Positions 10,047 to 20,546 are shown, counted from the stretch's first letter. The stretch is DNA of 64,000 nucleotides from Sinorhizobium alkalisoli (GCF_008932245.1 NZ_CP034909.1:2232001-2296000), one strand, 5' to 3'. The notes: a model not told the origin generated them from the letters alone. Made by a program: numbers and translations.

Positions 10047-10993
10047 CGACCGTTGCCGAAAGCTTCCCCCTTCCCGAGCGCCGCGGTACCGCCGGCCGCC
10101 TTTCCGACTTCTTCTGGAGGCACCCGCATGTGCTCCTGGCGATTCTCCTCGGACCGCCGCTGCTCTGGCTCGGCATCGTCTATCTCGGTTCGCTCTTCGC
10201 GCTTCTCCTGCAAAGCTTCTTTTCGATCGACGACTTTTCAGGTCTGATCAACTACGAATTCACGCTTGCGACCTATCGCCAGCTCCTGAGCGAGGCCAAT
10301 CTCGACATCATCATCAGGACGGTGGTGATGGCGGCCCTGGTGACGCTCGCCTCCGCCGTCGTCGCCTTCCCGATCGCCTATTACGCCGCCCGCTACGCCC
10401 GCGGCAAAGGCAAGGCGCTGTTCTACCTCGCCGTCATGCTGCCGCTCTGGTCCAGCTATCTCGTCAAGGTCTATGCCTGGAAGCTGATCCTCGCCAAGGA
10501 AGGCATTCTCACCTGGTTTCTCGCCAAGCTGAACCTTCTCTGGCTGCTCGACGCCTGGCTATCGCTTCCCATCGTCGGCGGCAGTTCGCTTTCGATCAGC
10601 TACAGCGGTACGTTCATCGTCTTCGTGTATGTCTGGATGCCCTTCATGATCCTGCCGATCCAGGCGGCGCTGGAACGGGTGCCGGCCAATCTGATCGAGG
10701 CCTCGTCCGATCTCGGCGGCACGCCGGCGCAGACTTTCCGCCACGTCATCTTTCCGTTGGCGCTGCCCGGCATCGTCGCCGGCTCGATCTTCACCTTCTC
10801 GTTGACCCTCGGCGACTACATCATCCCACAGATCATCGGCTCGTCGCGGCTCTTCATTGGCCAGGCCGTCTATGCCCAGCAAGGCACCGCCGGCAACGTC
10901 CCGCTCGCCGCCGCCTTCACGGTCGTGCCGATCGTCATCATGGGAGCCTATCTCTGGATGGCCAAACGCATGGGGGCCTTCGATGCGCTCTGA
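10043..10993 (+). CDS. Polyamine-type ABC transporter permease (YdcU/PotB-like)
   Basis: 316-residue inner-membrane permease with about six transmembrane helices. The ATPase-contact motif is [20 protein letters not shown] near residues 218-237. It overlaps the ATPase gene by 4 nt and the second permease gene by 11 nt, so it is coupled within the operon. A cytoplasmic N-terminal extension of about 30 residues precedes the first helix, common in PotB proteins. Confidence 0.92.
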
Positions 10994-11798
10994 GAAATCT
11001 AACCACGCCCCCCTCGGCCTGAAGATCGCCGCCGCCGCCGGCCTCGCCTTCATGCATCTGCCGATCCTACTCATCTTTCTTTACGCCTTCACGACCGAGG
11101 AGAAGAGCTATCAGTTCCCGCCGCCGGGGCTGACGGCGCATTGGTTCGCGGTCGCCTGGAGCCGGCCGGATGTCTGGGCGGCGCTGACGCTCTCTCTCAA
11201 GGTGGCATCGATCGCGACCGCCACCGCACTCGTGCTCGGCACGCTCTGCGCGGCGGCCGTCAGCCAGACGCGCTTTTTCGGCCGCGAGGCGATCTCGCTC
11301 CTCGTCATCCTGCCGATCGCGCTTCCCGGCATCATCACCGGCATCGCGCTCAGATCGGCATTCTCGATCGCCGAGATCCCGTTTTCCTTCTGGACCATCG
11401 TGCTCGGCCACGCCACTTTCTGCATCGTTGTCGTCTACAACAATGCGGTTGCCCGCTTCCGGCGCATCTCCGGCTCTTTGATCGAGGCCTCGATGGATCT
11501 CGGCGCCGACGGCTTCCAGACCTTCCGCTATGTCATCCTGCCGAACATCGGCACGGCGCTGCTTGCCGGCGGCATGCTCGCTTTCGCGCTGTCCTTCGAT
11601 GAGGTGATCGTCACCACCTTCACGGCCGGTCAGCAGTCAACCCTGCCGATCTGGATGCTTGAGGAGCTGATCCGACCGCGCCAGCGCCCGGTCACGAATG
11701 TCGTTGCCATGATCGTCGTGATCGTCACCTTTTTGCCGATCCTCGGCGCCTACTACCTCACCCGCGACGGCGACAAGGTTGCCGGCGCCGGCAAATGA
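10983..11798 (+). CDS. Polyamine-type ABC transporter permease (YdcV/PotC-like)
   Basis: 271-residue permease, the normal PotC length. It has six predicted helices and the contact loop [20 protein letters not shown] near residues 166-185. The ATG at 10983 lies inside the end of the preceding permease gene. It was preferred over earlier codons in the same frame because the PotC family begins with a short polar tail before the first helix. The dehydrogenase gene follows after 21 nt. Confidence 0.92.
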   Translation: MRSEKSNHAPLGLKIAAAAGLAFMHLPILLIFLYAFTTEEKSYQFPPPGLTAHWFAVAWSRPDVWAALTLSLKVASIATATALVLGTLCAAAVSQTRFFGREAISLLVILPIALPGIITGIALRSAFSIAEIPFSFWTIVLGHATFCIVVVYNNAVARFRRISGSLIEASMDLGADGFQTFRYVILPNIGTALLAGGMLAFALSFDEVIVTTFTAGQQSTLPIWMLEELIRPRQRPVTNVVAMIVVIVTFLPILGAYYLTRDGDKVAGAGK

Positions 11799-11819
11799 TA
11801 ACCTGAAGGGAGAACAGAC

Positions 11820-13247
11820 ATGGACACCCAACTCCTGATCGGATCGCGCTTCGAAGCCGGGACGGAAGCCGAGGAGCATATCCTGAACCCGAGAACGGGT
11901 GCCAGGATCCTCGACCTCGCCGAAGCCTCTCACGCGCAAATCGACGCGGCCGTCGACGCGGCCGACCGCGCCTTTACGAGTTGGTCGCAGACGACGCCCG
12001 CCGAGCGTTCCGCCCATCTCCTGAAAATCGCCGATGCGATCGAGAGGCACGCCGACGATTTCGCAACGCTGGAAGCGTTGAACTGCGGCAAGCCGATCAG
12101 TGCGGTCAAGAACGACGAAATGCCGGCCATCATCGATTGCTGGCGCTTCTTCGCCGGCGCGGTGCGCAACTTGCATGCTCCGGCGGCGGGCGAGTATTTG
12201 CCTGGCCATACTTCGATGATCCGTCGCGACCCGATCGGCATTGTTGGCTCGATCGCGCCGTGGAACTATCCGCTGATGATGATGGCCTGGAAGCTTGCGC
12301 CGGCGATCGCCGGCGGCAATACCGTCGTCTTCAAGCCTTCCGAGCAGACGCCCTTGACGGCATTGAAGCTGGCGCGGCTTCTGGCTGACATCCTTCCCGA
12401 GGGCGTCGTAAACGTCATCGCCGGCCGCGGCGAAACGGTCGGCAACACGCTGATCAATCATCCGAAGATCACGATGGTGTCGATCACCGGCGACATCGCC
12501 ACCGGCAAGAAGGTGCTTGCCGCCGCCGCCAAGACGGTGAAGCGCACCCATCTCGAACTCGGCGGCAAGGCGCCGGTTGTCGTCTACGAGGACGCCGATC
12601 TCGAAGCGGTCGTCGCCGGCATCCGCACCTTCGGCTACTACAATGCCGGCCAAGACTGCACCGCCGCCTGCCGCATCTATGCCGAGGACGGCATCTACGA
12701 GAAACTGGTCGCCGACCTCTCGTCAGCCGTCTCGACCATCAGGTACAATCTCGAGGACGACACCGAGAACGAGATCGGTCCCTTGATATCGAAACGCCAG
12801 CGCGACCGCGTCGCGAGCTTCGTCGAACGGGCGGCCGACCAGAAGCACGTCGAAATCACCACCGGCGGCCGTGCCGGCAGCGAGGACGGCTTCTTCTTCC
12901 AGCCGACAGTGATTGCCGGCGCGACGCAGGAGGACGAAATCGTCCGCCGCGAAGTCTTCGGCCCGGTCGTCTCGGTGACGCGCTTTACCGCCAAGGATGA
13001 CGTCATCGGTTGGGCGAACGACAGCGACTACGGCCTCGCCTCCTCCGTCTGGACGAAGGACATCGGCAAGGCGATGCGAGCCGCCTCCCGGCTGCAATAT
13101 GGCTGCACGTGGATCAACACCCATTTCATGCTGACCAACGAGATGCCGCATGGCGGCGTCAAACAATCGGGCTACGGCAAGGACATGTCGATCTACGCGC
13201 TCGAGGACTACACCGCCGTGCGCCATATCATGATCAATCACGGCTGA
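11820..13247 (+). CDS. patD: Gamma-aminobutyraldehyde-type aldehyde dehydrogenase (PatD/YdcW-like)
   Basis: 475-residue NAD-dependent aldehyde dehydrogenase. General base Glu246 lies in LELGGKAP and catalytic Cys280 in [11 protein letters not shown]. That Cys motif is characteristic of PatD/YdcW, which oxidises 4-aminobutyraldehyde to GABA in putrescine breakdown. The position as last gene of a ydcSTUVW-like operon supports this. Betaine aldehyde dehydrogenase is a near relative and the main alternative. GGGAGA precedes the ATG. Confidence 0.85.
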   Translation: MDTQLLIGSRFEAGTEAEEHILNPRTGARILDLAEASHAQIDAAVDAADRAFTSWSQTTPAERSAHLLKIADAIERHADDFATLEALNCGKPISAVKNDEMPAIIDCWRFFAGAVRNLHAPAAGEYLPGHTSMIRRDPIGIVGSIAPWNYPLMMMAWKLAPAIAGGNTVVFKPSEQTPLTALKLARLLADILPEGVVNVIAGRGETVGNTLINHPKITMVSITGDIATGKKVLAAAAKTVKRTHLELGGKAPVVVYEDADLEAVVAGIRTFGYYNAGQDCTAACRIYAEDGIYEKLVADLSSAVSTIRYNLEDDTENEIGPLISKRQRDRVASFVERAADQKHVEITTGGRAGSEDGFFFQPTVIAGATQEDEIVRREVFGPVVSVTRFTAKDDVIGWANDSDYGLASSVWTKDIGKAMRAASRLQYGCTWINTHFMLTNEMPHGGVKQSGYGKDMSIYALEDYTAVRHIMINHG

Positions 13248-13346
13248 CTCGGCCAACAGCCGCTCTCCCCTGCTCGTCCTCCGCAGCAGCTGCGGAAGGT
13301 GGGCGTTGCAGCCGCCGCTGTTGCATAACCGGCAGCGCCATCGCTC

Positions 13347-13373
13347 AGGCGGGCATCGACACGATGCCCGCCT
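13347..13373 (+). terminator. Hairpin after the polyamine operon
   Basis: A perfect 12-bp stem (AGGCGGGCATCG / CGATGCCCGCCT) with a 3-nt loop lies 100 nt after the dehydrogenase stop. There is no long T-run, so it may act as a processing or pausing element rather than a classic intrinsic terminator. Confidence 0.5.
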
Positions 13374-13465
13374 CCCGCCGAAAGGCGAGGCAGGGCACTC
13401 AGGGGCCGTTGCGGTGATTGCCAGCCTGGCGCCAGCCACTGTAAGACTCCATCAGGAGAGTCTTC

Positions 13466-13987
13466 ATGCTGTGGCTGATTGCATTGCTGTCCGGTGTAAC
13501 CATCGTTTATTTCGCGGTCCGCTATGGCCGTTTTCGCAATTGGGTGGAACCGGTCCTGTCGATTGCGGTTGCATTGGGACTTGCCGCCGCCTTCCTGATC
13601 TGGCTGAGTGAGGGCACGCCCGAGCAGACGCCGCGCCCGCAACCGACGAGGACCGGCGCCGGTCTCTCCGCTTCCGACATCGTGCTCCGGGACCTCACCT
13701 TCGAGTCCAACCAGGCCGAGCGCAGCTACCGTGTCCACGGCTCCATCGACAACACTTCCGATATCCCGCTGGAATATTTCCGGTTGACCGTCACCCTGGA
13801 AGACTGCCCCGATGGCACATGCCGGCGCATCGGCGACGACACGGCCCTTATTCTCGTTCGCGTCCCCGCGGGCCAAACCCGTCCGTTCGAAACTTTTCTC
13901 ACCTTTCCGTTCCGTGCGGATGAGCCGCCCGTAGCGCCGAAGTGGAGCTACGAGGTGAGTCAGGTCAGAGGTGCGACACGGCGGTGA
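13466..13987 (+). CDS. Small membrane-anchored protein of unknown function (FxLYD-like domain)
   Basis: 173 residues. Two N-terminal hydrophobic helices (about residues 2-19 and 29-47) are followed by a Pro/Thr linker and a soluble domain (SASDIVLRDLTFESNQ, DNTSDIPLEYFRLTVTLEDC). That domain resembles FxLYD-type beta-sandwich domains, in which a conserved-turn motif supports extracytoplasmic interactions. Two Cys residues (DCPDGTC) could form a disulfide. A good ribosome-binding site (AGGAGAG) precedes the ATG. It stands alone between a plus-strand operon and a convergent minus-strand operon. Function not recognised. Confidence 0.7.
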   Translation: MLWLIALLSGVTIVYFAVRYGRFRNWVEPVLSIAVALGLAAAFLIWLSEGTPEQTPRPQPTRTGAGLSASDIVLRDLTFESNQAERSYRVHGSIDNTSDIPLEYFRLTVTLEDCPDGTCRRIGDDTALILVRVPAGQTRPFETFLTFPFRADEPPVAPKWSYEVSQVRGATRR

Positions 13988-14049
13988 TCGCAGCCATTTC
14001 AAGAAAATATGCAAGCGGCTTCGCTCGCACCCGCGAAAACGGCCTGCCC

Positions 14050-15597
14050 TCAGCAATAAATGCTGTACCTTTCCCGGATCGCCCGGTCGATCTCCGGTTC
14101 GATCACCGAAGGGGCGGCATCTGCGAGGATGCGGTTCTTTCTTGCAATCGCGCGCTGCACGAGATCCGGCCGGCCGATCTCGGCCCACTCCTTCGGGCTC
14201 GTCCGGTCCGCCACCGCCGGGTAGATATATTCCGTCTGCATCAGCCCAAGCGTCTGCGGATGGCCGAGATAATGGCCGGGGCCGTCGAGACAGACGGAGC
14301 GCATGGTCTCGAGCGAAACGGAATCCTCCGTCACATCGATGCCGCGGATGCAGCGTTGCACCTGGCCGAGCAGGTCGTCGCCGAGCACCAGCGATTCCAG
14401 GCAGAAGCCGAGTAGCGAGGCGTGCATGCCGACGGCCTCATAGACCATGTTCAGCCCCGAAAGCCCGGCCATGACGTTGGAGATCGCCTGCTCCCAGCCG
14501 GCCTGCATGTCCGGCAGCTTCGCATCGGCGATACCTGCGGCAGCCCCGCCCGGCAAGCGGTAGAACTGGTGCATCTGCGCGCAGCCCGCCGTCAAAAGCG
14601 CCTGCTCGCCGGAACCGCCGGACATTGCCCCGGTTCTCAGGTCCGAAACGAAGGGCCAGGTACCGAAGACGGCCGGATGGCCGGGCGAGAGCGCGTTGAC
14701 GTAAACGACACCCGCCAGGCATTCCGCAACCGCCTGGACGATCGCGGTCGCGAGCGGCGCCGGGGCGGTCGCACCCGCCTGCCCGGCCGAAAGCAAAAGG
14801 ATCGGCATGCCACCGCGGATGCACTTCTCCATGGTGATGCAGCTCTCTTCTGCAAACTTCATCGGCGGCACCACGAAACAGTTGGAATTCGAAACGAAGG
14901 GCCGTTCACGCCACCGCTTCTCGCCGCCGGCAATCATGTGGATCAGATCGAAGCAGCCCTCGACATGCGTCGGGTCGGAGAAGCTCGTGCCGACATGCTT
15001 GGTCGTGCCGGCGCAGCAGGCATAGAGCGTGTTGATGTCCATCAGGAAATTGTCGGGAATGTCGCGGCAGACCATCGCCCGCTGGAAGAAATGAACATTG
15101 TCGAGATGTTGGACGAGCTGGGCGGCGTTCAGGAGGTCTCTTGCGGTCGACTCGCGGTATTCCCGCTTCTCGACATCGACCACATGCACCGCCGCACCCG
15201 CGGTGCCGTAATAGACGCGGGTGCCGCTGAGTTCGAGATCCTGCCTGGGATCGCGGGCGTGAAGGGTGATCTCGCGCGCGGCAATGGCGAGCATGTCCTC
15301 GACCAACGCCCGCGGAAAGCGGATACGCCCGTCGTCGCCGAGGATCGCACCGGCGCCGGTCATGATCTCGATGCCGGACTTCGGCGCGTTGGCAAGGCCG
15401 ATCTCTTCCAGCGCCTCGAGCGCCGCCTCATGGATGCGCTTCGCCCCCGCATCCGTCAACGGCTTGTATTGGCCGCCGGAAAGACCGGGGCGGACCGGCC
15501 GGATGTTCTCGGCCAAGGGTGCCGAGCGCAAGGCGACGCGCGCCGCCCTCCCCCCCGACCGTCTCGAAACCGCAACTGCGCATTCCTCAGCCATCAT
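14050..15597 (-). CDS. MttB-family (trimethylamine methyltransferase-like) corrinoid-dependent methyltransferase, non-pyrrolysine type
   Basis: 515-residue protein of the MttB superfamily (COG5598). Members transfer a methyl group from a quaternary or tertiary amine to a corrinoid protein. Recognisable stretches are RIHEAALEALEEIGLANAP and CCAGTTKHVGTSF. The frame is open with no in-frame amber codon, so this is the non-pyrrolysine branch that includes glycine-betaine methyltransferase MtgB. It is the last gene of a minus-strand operon after two FAD/GcvT dehydrogenases. No corrinoid protein gene is visible nearby. The substrate (glycine betaine, a betaine analogue or another methylamine) is inferred. 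Confidence 0.87.
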   Translation of the reverse strand: MMAEECAVAVSRRSGGRAARVALRSAPLAENIRPVRPGLSGGQYKPLTDAGAKRIHEAALEALEEIGLANAPKSGIEIMTGAGAILGDDGRIRFPRALVEDMLAIAAREITLHARDPRQDLELSGTRVYYGTAGAAVHVVDVEKREYRESTARDLLNAAQLVQHLDNVHFFQRAMVCRDIPDNFLMDINTLYACCAGTTKHVGTSFSDPTHVEGCFDLIHMIAGGEKRWRERPFVSNSNCFVVPPMKFAEESCITMEKCIRGGMPILLLSAGQAGATAPAPLATAIVQAVAECLAGVVYVNALSPGHPAVFGTWPFVSDLRTGAMSGGSGEQALLTAGCAQMHQFYRLPGGAAAGIADAKLPDMQAGWEQAISNVMAGLSGLNMVYEAVGMHASLLGFCLESLVLGDDLLGQVQRCIRGIDVTEDSVSLETMRSVCLDGPGHYLGHPQTLGLMQTEYIYPAVADRTSPKEWAEIGRPDLVQRAIARKNRILADAAPSVIEPEIDRAIRERYSIYC

Positions 15598-15654
15598 TCA
15601 TCTCCCAATGGCGCTCTTGTTTCGCGTGACCCGGTTCCCGCTTTCGCGGCAAGC

Positions 15655-18102
15655 TTACGCTTGCACTCGCTCCGCCTTTGGATCGTACATAGGTCTAAGC
15701 GATGCCTCGGCCTTGACCCGGGTTCCGGCAATTTCGATCTCATAGCTTGACGCCAGCACGTGCGCCTCGCTCTCGCCCCTGCACGGCACGTAGCCGAGCC
15801 CGATCGCGCCGCCGAGATGGTGGCCGTAGTTGCCGGACGTGATCGTGCCGACGATTTCGCCATCGCGGACGATCGCCTCATTGTGGAAGAGCAGCGGCTC
15901 CGGATCGGCAAGCCGGAACTGCACCAGCCGGCGCGCCAGGCCTTCCGTCCGCTTGGCAACCACCGCATCCCGGCCGACGAAGTCGCCCTTGTCCAGCCTC
16001 ACGGCAAAACCGAGCCCGGCCTCGAGCACGTGGTCCTCATCGGTGATGTCATAGCCGAAATGGCGGAATGCCTTCTCGATGCGGCAGCTGTCGAGCGTAT
16101 GGAGGCCGCAGAGTTTCAGGCCGACACCCCGGCCGGCCTCCTCCAGCGTCTCGAAGACATGCGCCGCCTGGTCTGTCGAAACATAGAGCTCCCAGCCGAG
16201 CTCGCCGACATAGGTCACGCGATGAGCGCGGGCGAGCCCCATGCCGATCTCGATCTCACGCGCCGTGCCGAAGGGATGGGCCTCGTTGGAAAAATCGTTG
16301 GGGCTGACCTTGCGCATCAGATCGCGCGATTTCGGTCCCATGACGCAGAGCACGCTTTCGGCCGCGCTTACGTCGGTGATCACCACGAACGCGTCGCCAC
16401 GATGCTTGTGCAGCCAGGCGAGATCGCGTTGCAGCGTGGCGCCCGGCACGACGAGCAGGAAGGCGGTCTCCGCAAGCCGCGTGACGGTCAGATCGCTCTC
16501 GATGCCGCCGCGGGCGTTCAGCATCTGGGTGTAGACGATGCGGCCCGGCTCGACATCGATCCGATTGGCGCAGAGACGCTCGAGGAAGGCGAGCGCATCG
16601 CGCCCCTCCACGCGGATCTTGCCGAAGGAGGTCATGTCGAAGAGGCCGACTTCATTGCGGACGGCCAGATGTTCTTCCCGCTGGTTGTCGAACCAGTTCT
16701 GCCGCTTCCAGGAATAGCGGTATGCGCGCTCTTGGCCCTCTCGCGCGAACCAGTTGGCGCGTTCCCAACCGGCCACTTCGCCGAAGACGGCGCCGCGCGC
16801 CTTCAGATGCTCGTGCAGCGGCGAGCGGCGGACGCCACGGGCCGTCGCCATCTGGCGATAGGGGAAGTGATCAGCATAGAGCAGGCCGAGGGTCTCGGAG
16901 ACGCGCTCCCTGAGATAGGCGCGGTTCTTCTGGAACGGCTGGGCGCGGCGGATGTCCACCTCCCAGAGATCGAAGGGCGGTTCGCCGTCGTTCATCCATT
17001 GCGCCAGCGCCATGCCGGCGCCGCCGGAGGAAACGATGCCGATGGAATTGTAGCCGGCCGCAATCCAGTAACCCTTTAGCTCGGGCGCCTCGCCGAGATA
17101 GTAACGGTCATCCGGCGTGAAACTCTCCGGGCCGTTAAAGAAGGTGTGGATGCCGGCCGTCTCCAGCATCGGCATGCGGGCGACGGCCATTTCGAGAATC
17201 GGCGCGAAATGGTCGAAATCCTCCGGCAGCTGATCGAAGCAGAAGTCCTCGCGGATACCCTCCATGCCCCAGGGCTTCGCCTTCGGCTCGAAGGCGCCGA
17301 TCAGCATCTTGCCGGCATCTTCCTTGTAATAGGTACACTCGTCCGGCACGCGCAGCACCGGCAGGCGGGCGAGGCCGGGGATCGCCTCGGTGACGATATA
17401 GAAGTGCTCGCAGGCATGCAGCGGCAAAGTGACGCCGGACTGGCGGGCCAGTCCGCTCCCCCACATGCCGGCGCAGTTGACGACGTTTTCCGTCTCGATC
17501 GTGATGCGCTCGCCATCCTCTTCGCAGGTGACGCCGCTAACCCGTCCTCCTTTGGTCAGGACCGAGGTGACCTTCACCCCCTCGACGATCGTGGCGCCGT
17601 TCTGCCGCGCGCCCTTGGCGAGCGCCATGGCGATATTGGCGGGGTCGCATTGGCCGTCGAGCGGCAGATGCACCGCCGCCTTCACGTCGGCGACATTGAG
17701 GTGCGGATAGAGTTCCTTGACTTCCCCCGGACTGATTTCGCGCACATCCACGTCGAAGGCGCGGGCGAGCGAAGCCTGCCGGTAGATCTCTTGCCTGCGC
17801 TCCTCCGTCAGCGCCACGGTGATCGAGCCGTTCTGGCGCATGCCGGTGGCAATGCCGGTTTCCGCCTCGAGCTTCACATAGAGATCGGCCGAATATTTCG
17901 CGAGCCGCGTCATGTTCTGCGAGGCGCGAAGCTGGCCGATCAGTCCGGCCGCATGCCAGGTAGTGCCGCAGGTGAGCTGCTTGCGCTCCAGGAGCACGAC
18001 ATCCGTCCAGCCGAGTTTCGACAAATGATAGGCGACCGAGCAGCCGGAAATGCCACCGCCGATGATCACCGCGCGTGCTTTTACAGGGATCGCTTTCGTC
18101 AT
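15655..18102 (-). CDS. FAD-dependent oxidoreductase with GcvT domain (dimethylglycine dehydrogenase-like), copy 1
   Basis: 815 residues. An N-terminal DAO-type flavin domain (IIGGGISGCSVAYHL; TTWHAAG, whose His matches the covalent FAD attachment site of dimethylglycine/sarcosine dehydrogenases) is followed from about residue 430 by a folate-binding GcvT-like aminomethyltransferase domain. Expected reaction: oxidative N-demethylation with transfer of the one-carbon unit to tetrahydrofolate. The start overlaps the stop of the upstream paralogue by 4 nt. The two paralogues have the same length, consistent with an old tandem duplication and divergence to different methylated amines. Confidence 0.88.
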   Translation of the reverse strand: MTKAIPVKARAVIIGGGISGCSVAYHLSKLGWTDVVLLERKQLTCGTTWHAAGLIGQLRASQNMTRLAKYSADLYVKLEAETGIATGMRQNGSITVALTEERRQEIYRQASLARAFDVDVREISPGEVKELYPHLNVADVKAAVHLPLDGQCDPANIAMALAKGARQNGATIVEGVKVTSVLTKGGRVSGVTCEEDGERITIETENVVNCAGMWGSGLARQSGVTLPLHACEHFYIVTEAIPGLARLPVLRVPDECTYYKEDAGKMLIGAFEPKAKPWGMEGIREDFCFDQLPEDFDHFAPILEMAVARMPMLETAGIHTFFNGPESFTPDDRYYLGEAPELKGYWIAAGYNSIGIVSSGGAGMALAQWMNDGEPPFDLWEVDIRRAQPFQKNRAYLRERVSETLGLLYADHFPYRQMATARGVRRSPLHEHLKARGAVFGEVAGWERANWFAREGQERAYRYSWKRQNWFDNQREEHLAVRNEVGLFDMTSFGKIRVEGRDALAFLERLCANRIDVEPGRIVYTQMLNARGGIESDLTVTRLAETAFLLVVPGATLQRDLAWLHKHRGDAFVVITDVSAAESVLCVMGPKSRDLMRKVSPNDFSNEAHPFGTAREIEIGMGLARAHRVTYVGELGWELYVSTDQAAHVFETLEEAGRGVGLKLCGLHTLDSCRIEKAFRHFGYDITDEDHVLEAGLGFAVRLDKGDFVGRDAVVAKRTEGLARRLVQFRLADPEPLLFHNEAIVRDGEIVGTITSGNYGHHLGGAIGLGYVPCRGESEAHVLASSYEIEIAGTRVKAEASLRPMYDPKAERVQA

Positions 18103-20546
18103 GCCTTCAGTCTTTCATTCGAGGGATCCCAGAGCGGCTGGTCCGGCTCAACGGTGGCCTTGAAGCGCTCGCCGAAAATCTCGACCTCGACCTCCTGGCC
18201 GGGAACGGCGAGATCGGCGCGCAGCATTCCGAGCGCGATCGACTTGCCGACGCGGTAACCCCAGTTGCCCGAAGTCGTCTCGCCGACGACCTCGCCGCCG
18301 GACCAGAGCGTCGACATGTAGGGCGCGTCGCACTCCCCGGCCTCGACCGTCAGCGTGACGAAGCGCTTGGTCACGCCGCGCTGCTTTTCCCTCTCCAGCG
18401 CCGCCCTGCCCTTGAAGCTCGGCTTCGACCAGTCGACGAAGCGCTCGAGCCCGCCCTGAAGGATCGTGTAATCGGTCGAGAGGTCCCCCTTCCAGGCGCG
18501 GTAGCCCTTTTCGATGCGCAGGCTGTCGAGCGCCTCCATGCCGAAGGGCTTGAGCCCATGCCACTGCCCGGCATCCCAGACCGCATCGAAGATCGCCGCC
18601 GTATCCTCGACCTTTGTGTGGATTTCCCAGCCGAGCTCGCCGGCGAAGGATACCCGCACGAGCTGGCAATAGCGTCCGGCGATCGCGGCCGTCTGATGCG
18701 TCAGCCACGGCAACGAGAGATCGGCGCCGGTGACCGCCGCAAGAATTGTGCGCGACTTCGGCCCGGTCAGGATCTGGCAGGCGAATTTCGCCGTCACATC
18801 CTCCAGTGTGAAGGCGGCATCGGCGGGGCGGTGCTTCCGCAGCCATTCGAAATCGTGCCACTGCGCCGTCGCCGCGGTGATCAGGAAGAAGAAATCTTCC
18901 TCGATCGCCATCACCGACATTTCCGTGACAATGCGGCCCATGTCATCCGCGAAGTAGGCAAGGCCGATGCGCCCCGGCTTCGGCATTCGGCCGGTGATGA
19001 GGCCGGAGAGCCATTGGCGCGCGCCCTCGCCCTTCAGCCGGAAGCGCGAGAAGCCCGGCAGGTCGAGAATGCCGGCGGCATCGCGCACCGCCAGGCACTC
19101 CTCCTCGATCCGCTTCGCCCATGGTCCCTCGCGTCCCCAGGTCTGCGTCGCCGCCTCGGATGTGTCGTCGCCGGGCTTGGCGTACCACATGGCGCGTTCC
19201 CAGCCGTTATAGGGCTTGAACTGCGCCCCGAGCGAGGCGATGCGGTCATGGATCGGCGAGAGCTTCCTGTTGCGCCCGGCCGGCCAGTAATGTTTCGGGA
19301 AATGCATCGCATATTCGTGGCCGTAGATTTCCATCCCCTTGGCGATGCAATAGTCCCGGTCGGTGTAATCGGTATAGCGCCGCGGATCGCAGGACCACAT
19401 GTCCCATTCCGTCTGGCCTTCCATCACCCATTCGGCGAGCACCTTGCCGGCCCCGCCCGCCTGGCAGATGCCGAAGGTGAAGACGCAGGCCTCGAAAGCA
19501 TTCGGAACGCCCGGCATCGGCCCGATCAGAGGATTGCCGTCCGGGGCATAGGGGATCGGTCCGTTGATGATGCGCGAAAGACCAGCCGTGCCGAGGATCG
19601 GCACCCGCTCGACGGCGTCGTTCAAGTACCATTCCAGCCTGTCGAGATCGTCCGGAAAGAGCTGGAAGGAGAAATCCTCCGGCATCGGGTCTTCGGGCGT
19701 CGACCAATGCGCCCGGCAATTCCGCTCGTAGGGGCCGAGATTCATGCCGTATTTCTCCTGCCGGAGATAGTAGGAGGAGTCGACGTCCCTGAGCAGCGGC
19801 AGCTTGTGGCCCGCTTCTTTCGACCAGGCGGCAAGCTCGGGGATCTCGTCGAACAGAATATATTGATGGCTCATCACCATCATCGGGACCTCGCGGCCGA
19901 ACATCCTGCCGACCTCACGAGCGTAATAGCCCGCGGCATTGACGACATATTCGCAGCGGATTTCGCCTTGCGGCGTCGTCAGCACCCATTCGTCCGTTTC
20001 GCGCCGCGCAGCGGTCACCGGGCAGAAGCGGACGACCTTCGCACCGAGATCACGCGCCCCCTTGGCAAGCGCCTGGGTCAATTGCGCCGGATCGATATCG
20101 CCGTCATAGGGATCGTAGAGCGCGCCGGTCAGATCATGCGTTTCGAGGAACGGATAGCGGCCGCACATCTCGTCCGGCGTCAGGATATCGAGGTCCATGC
20201 CCTGATAGCGTCCCATGCCGACGACGCGCTTGAACTCCTGCAGCCGCGCCTTCGAATGGCCGAGGCGGATCGAACCCGTGACGTGGTAGTTCATCGGGTA
20301 GTCGACGCGTGCCCCGAGTTCGCGATAGAGCGAAGCGGAATAGCGCTGCATGTTCATGATCGACCAGGAGGAGGAAAAGGTCGGCACATTGCCGGCCGCG
20401 TGCCACGTCGAGCCGGCGGTGAGCTCGTTCTTCTCCAGGAGCACGCAATCGCTCCATCCGGCTCTGGCAAGGTGGTAGAGCGAGGAGGCCCCGACGGCTC
20501 CCCCGCCAATGATCACGACGCGTGCGTGAGACGGCAAACTCGACAT
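18099..20546 (-). CDS. FAD-dependent oxidoreductase with GcvT domain (dimethylglycine dehydrogenase-like), copy 2
   Basis: 815 residues with the same architecture as its downstream neighbour. The FAD-binding motif is VIIGGGAVGASSLYHL, the likely covalent-flavin His lies in STWHAAG, and a GcvT/aminomethyltransferase half occupies the C terminus. The start at 20546 was chosen for its ribosome-binding site (GAGGGAGAG) and because the flavin domain begins 8 residues later; a 27-codon upstream extension is unlikely. First gene of the operon, divergent from a LysR gene 125 nt away. Substrate probably an N-methylated amino acid. Confidence 0.88.
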   Translation of the reverse strand: MSSLPSHARVVIIGGGAVGASSLYHLARAGWSDCVLLEKNELTAGSTWHAAGNVPTFSSSWSIMNMQRYSASLYRELGARVDYPMNYHVTGSIRLGHSKARLQEFKRVVGMGRYQGMDLDILTPDEMCGRYPFLETHDLTGALYDPYDGDIDPAQLTQALAKGARDLGAKVVRFCPVTAARRETDEWVLTTPQGEIRCEYVVNAAGYYAREVGRMFGREVPMMVMSHQYILFDEIPELAAWSKEAGHKLPLLRDVDSSYYLRQEKYGMNLGPYERNCRAHWSTPEDPMPEDFSFQLFPDDLDRLEWYLNDAVERVPILGTAGLSRIINGPIPYAPDGNPLIGPMPGVPNAFEACVFTFGICQAGGAGKVLAEWVMEGQTEWDMWSCDPRRYTDYTDRDYCIAKGMEIYGHEYAMHFPKHYWPAGRNRKLSPIHDRIASLGAQFKPYNGWERAMWYAKPGDDTSEAATQTWGREGPWAKRIEEECLAVRDAAGILDLPGFSRFRLKGEGARQWLSGLITGRMPKPGRIGLAYFADDMGRIVTEMSVMAIEEDFFFLITAATAQWHDFEWLRKHRPADAAFTLEDVTAKFACQILTGPKSRTILAAVTGADLSLPWLTHQTAAIAGRYCQLVRVSFAGELGWEIHTKVEDTAAIFDAVWDAGQWHGLKPFGMEALDSLRIEKGYRAWKGDLSTDYTILQGGLERFVDWSKPSFKGRAALEREKQRGVTKRFVTLTVEAGECDAPYMSTLWSGGEVVGETTSGNWGYRVGKSIALGMLRADLAVPGQEVEVEIFGERFKATVEPDQPLWDPSNERLKA

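Noticed and set aside
14050..15597. Possible pyrrolysine-containing MttB
   Set aside because: No in-frame TAG is present before the stop, so the protein belongs to the non-pyrrolysine branch.
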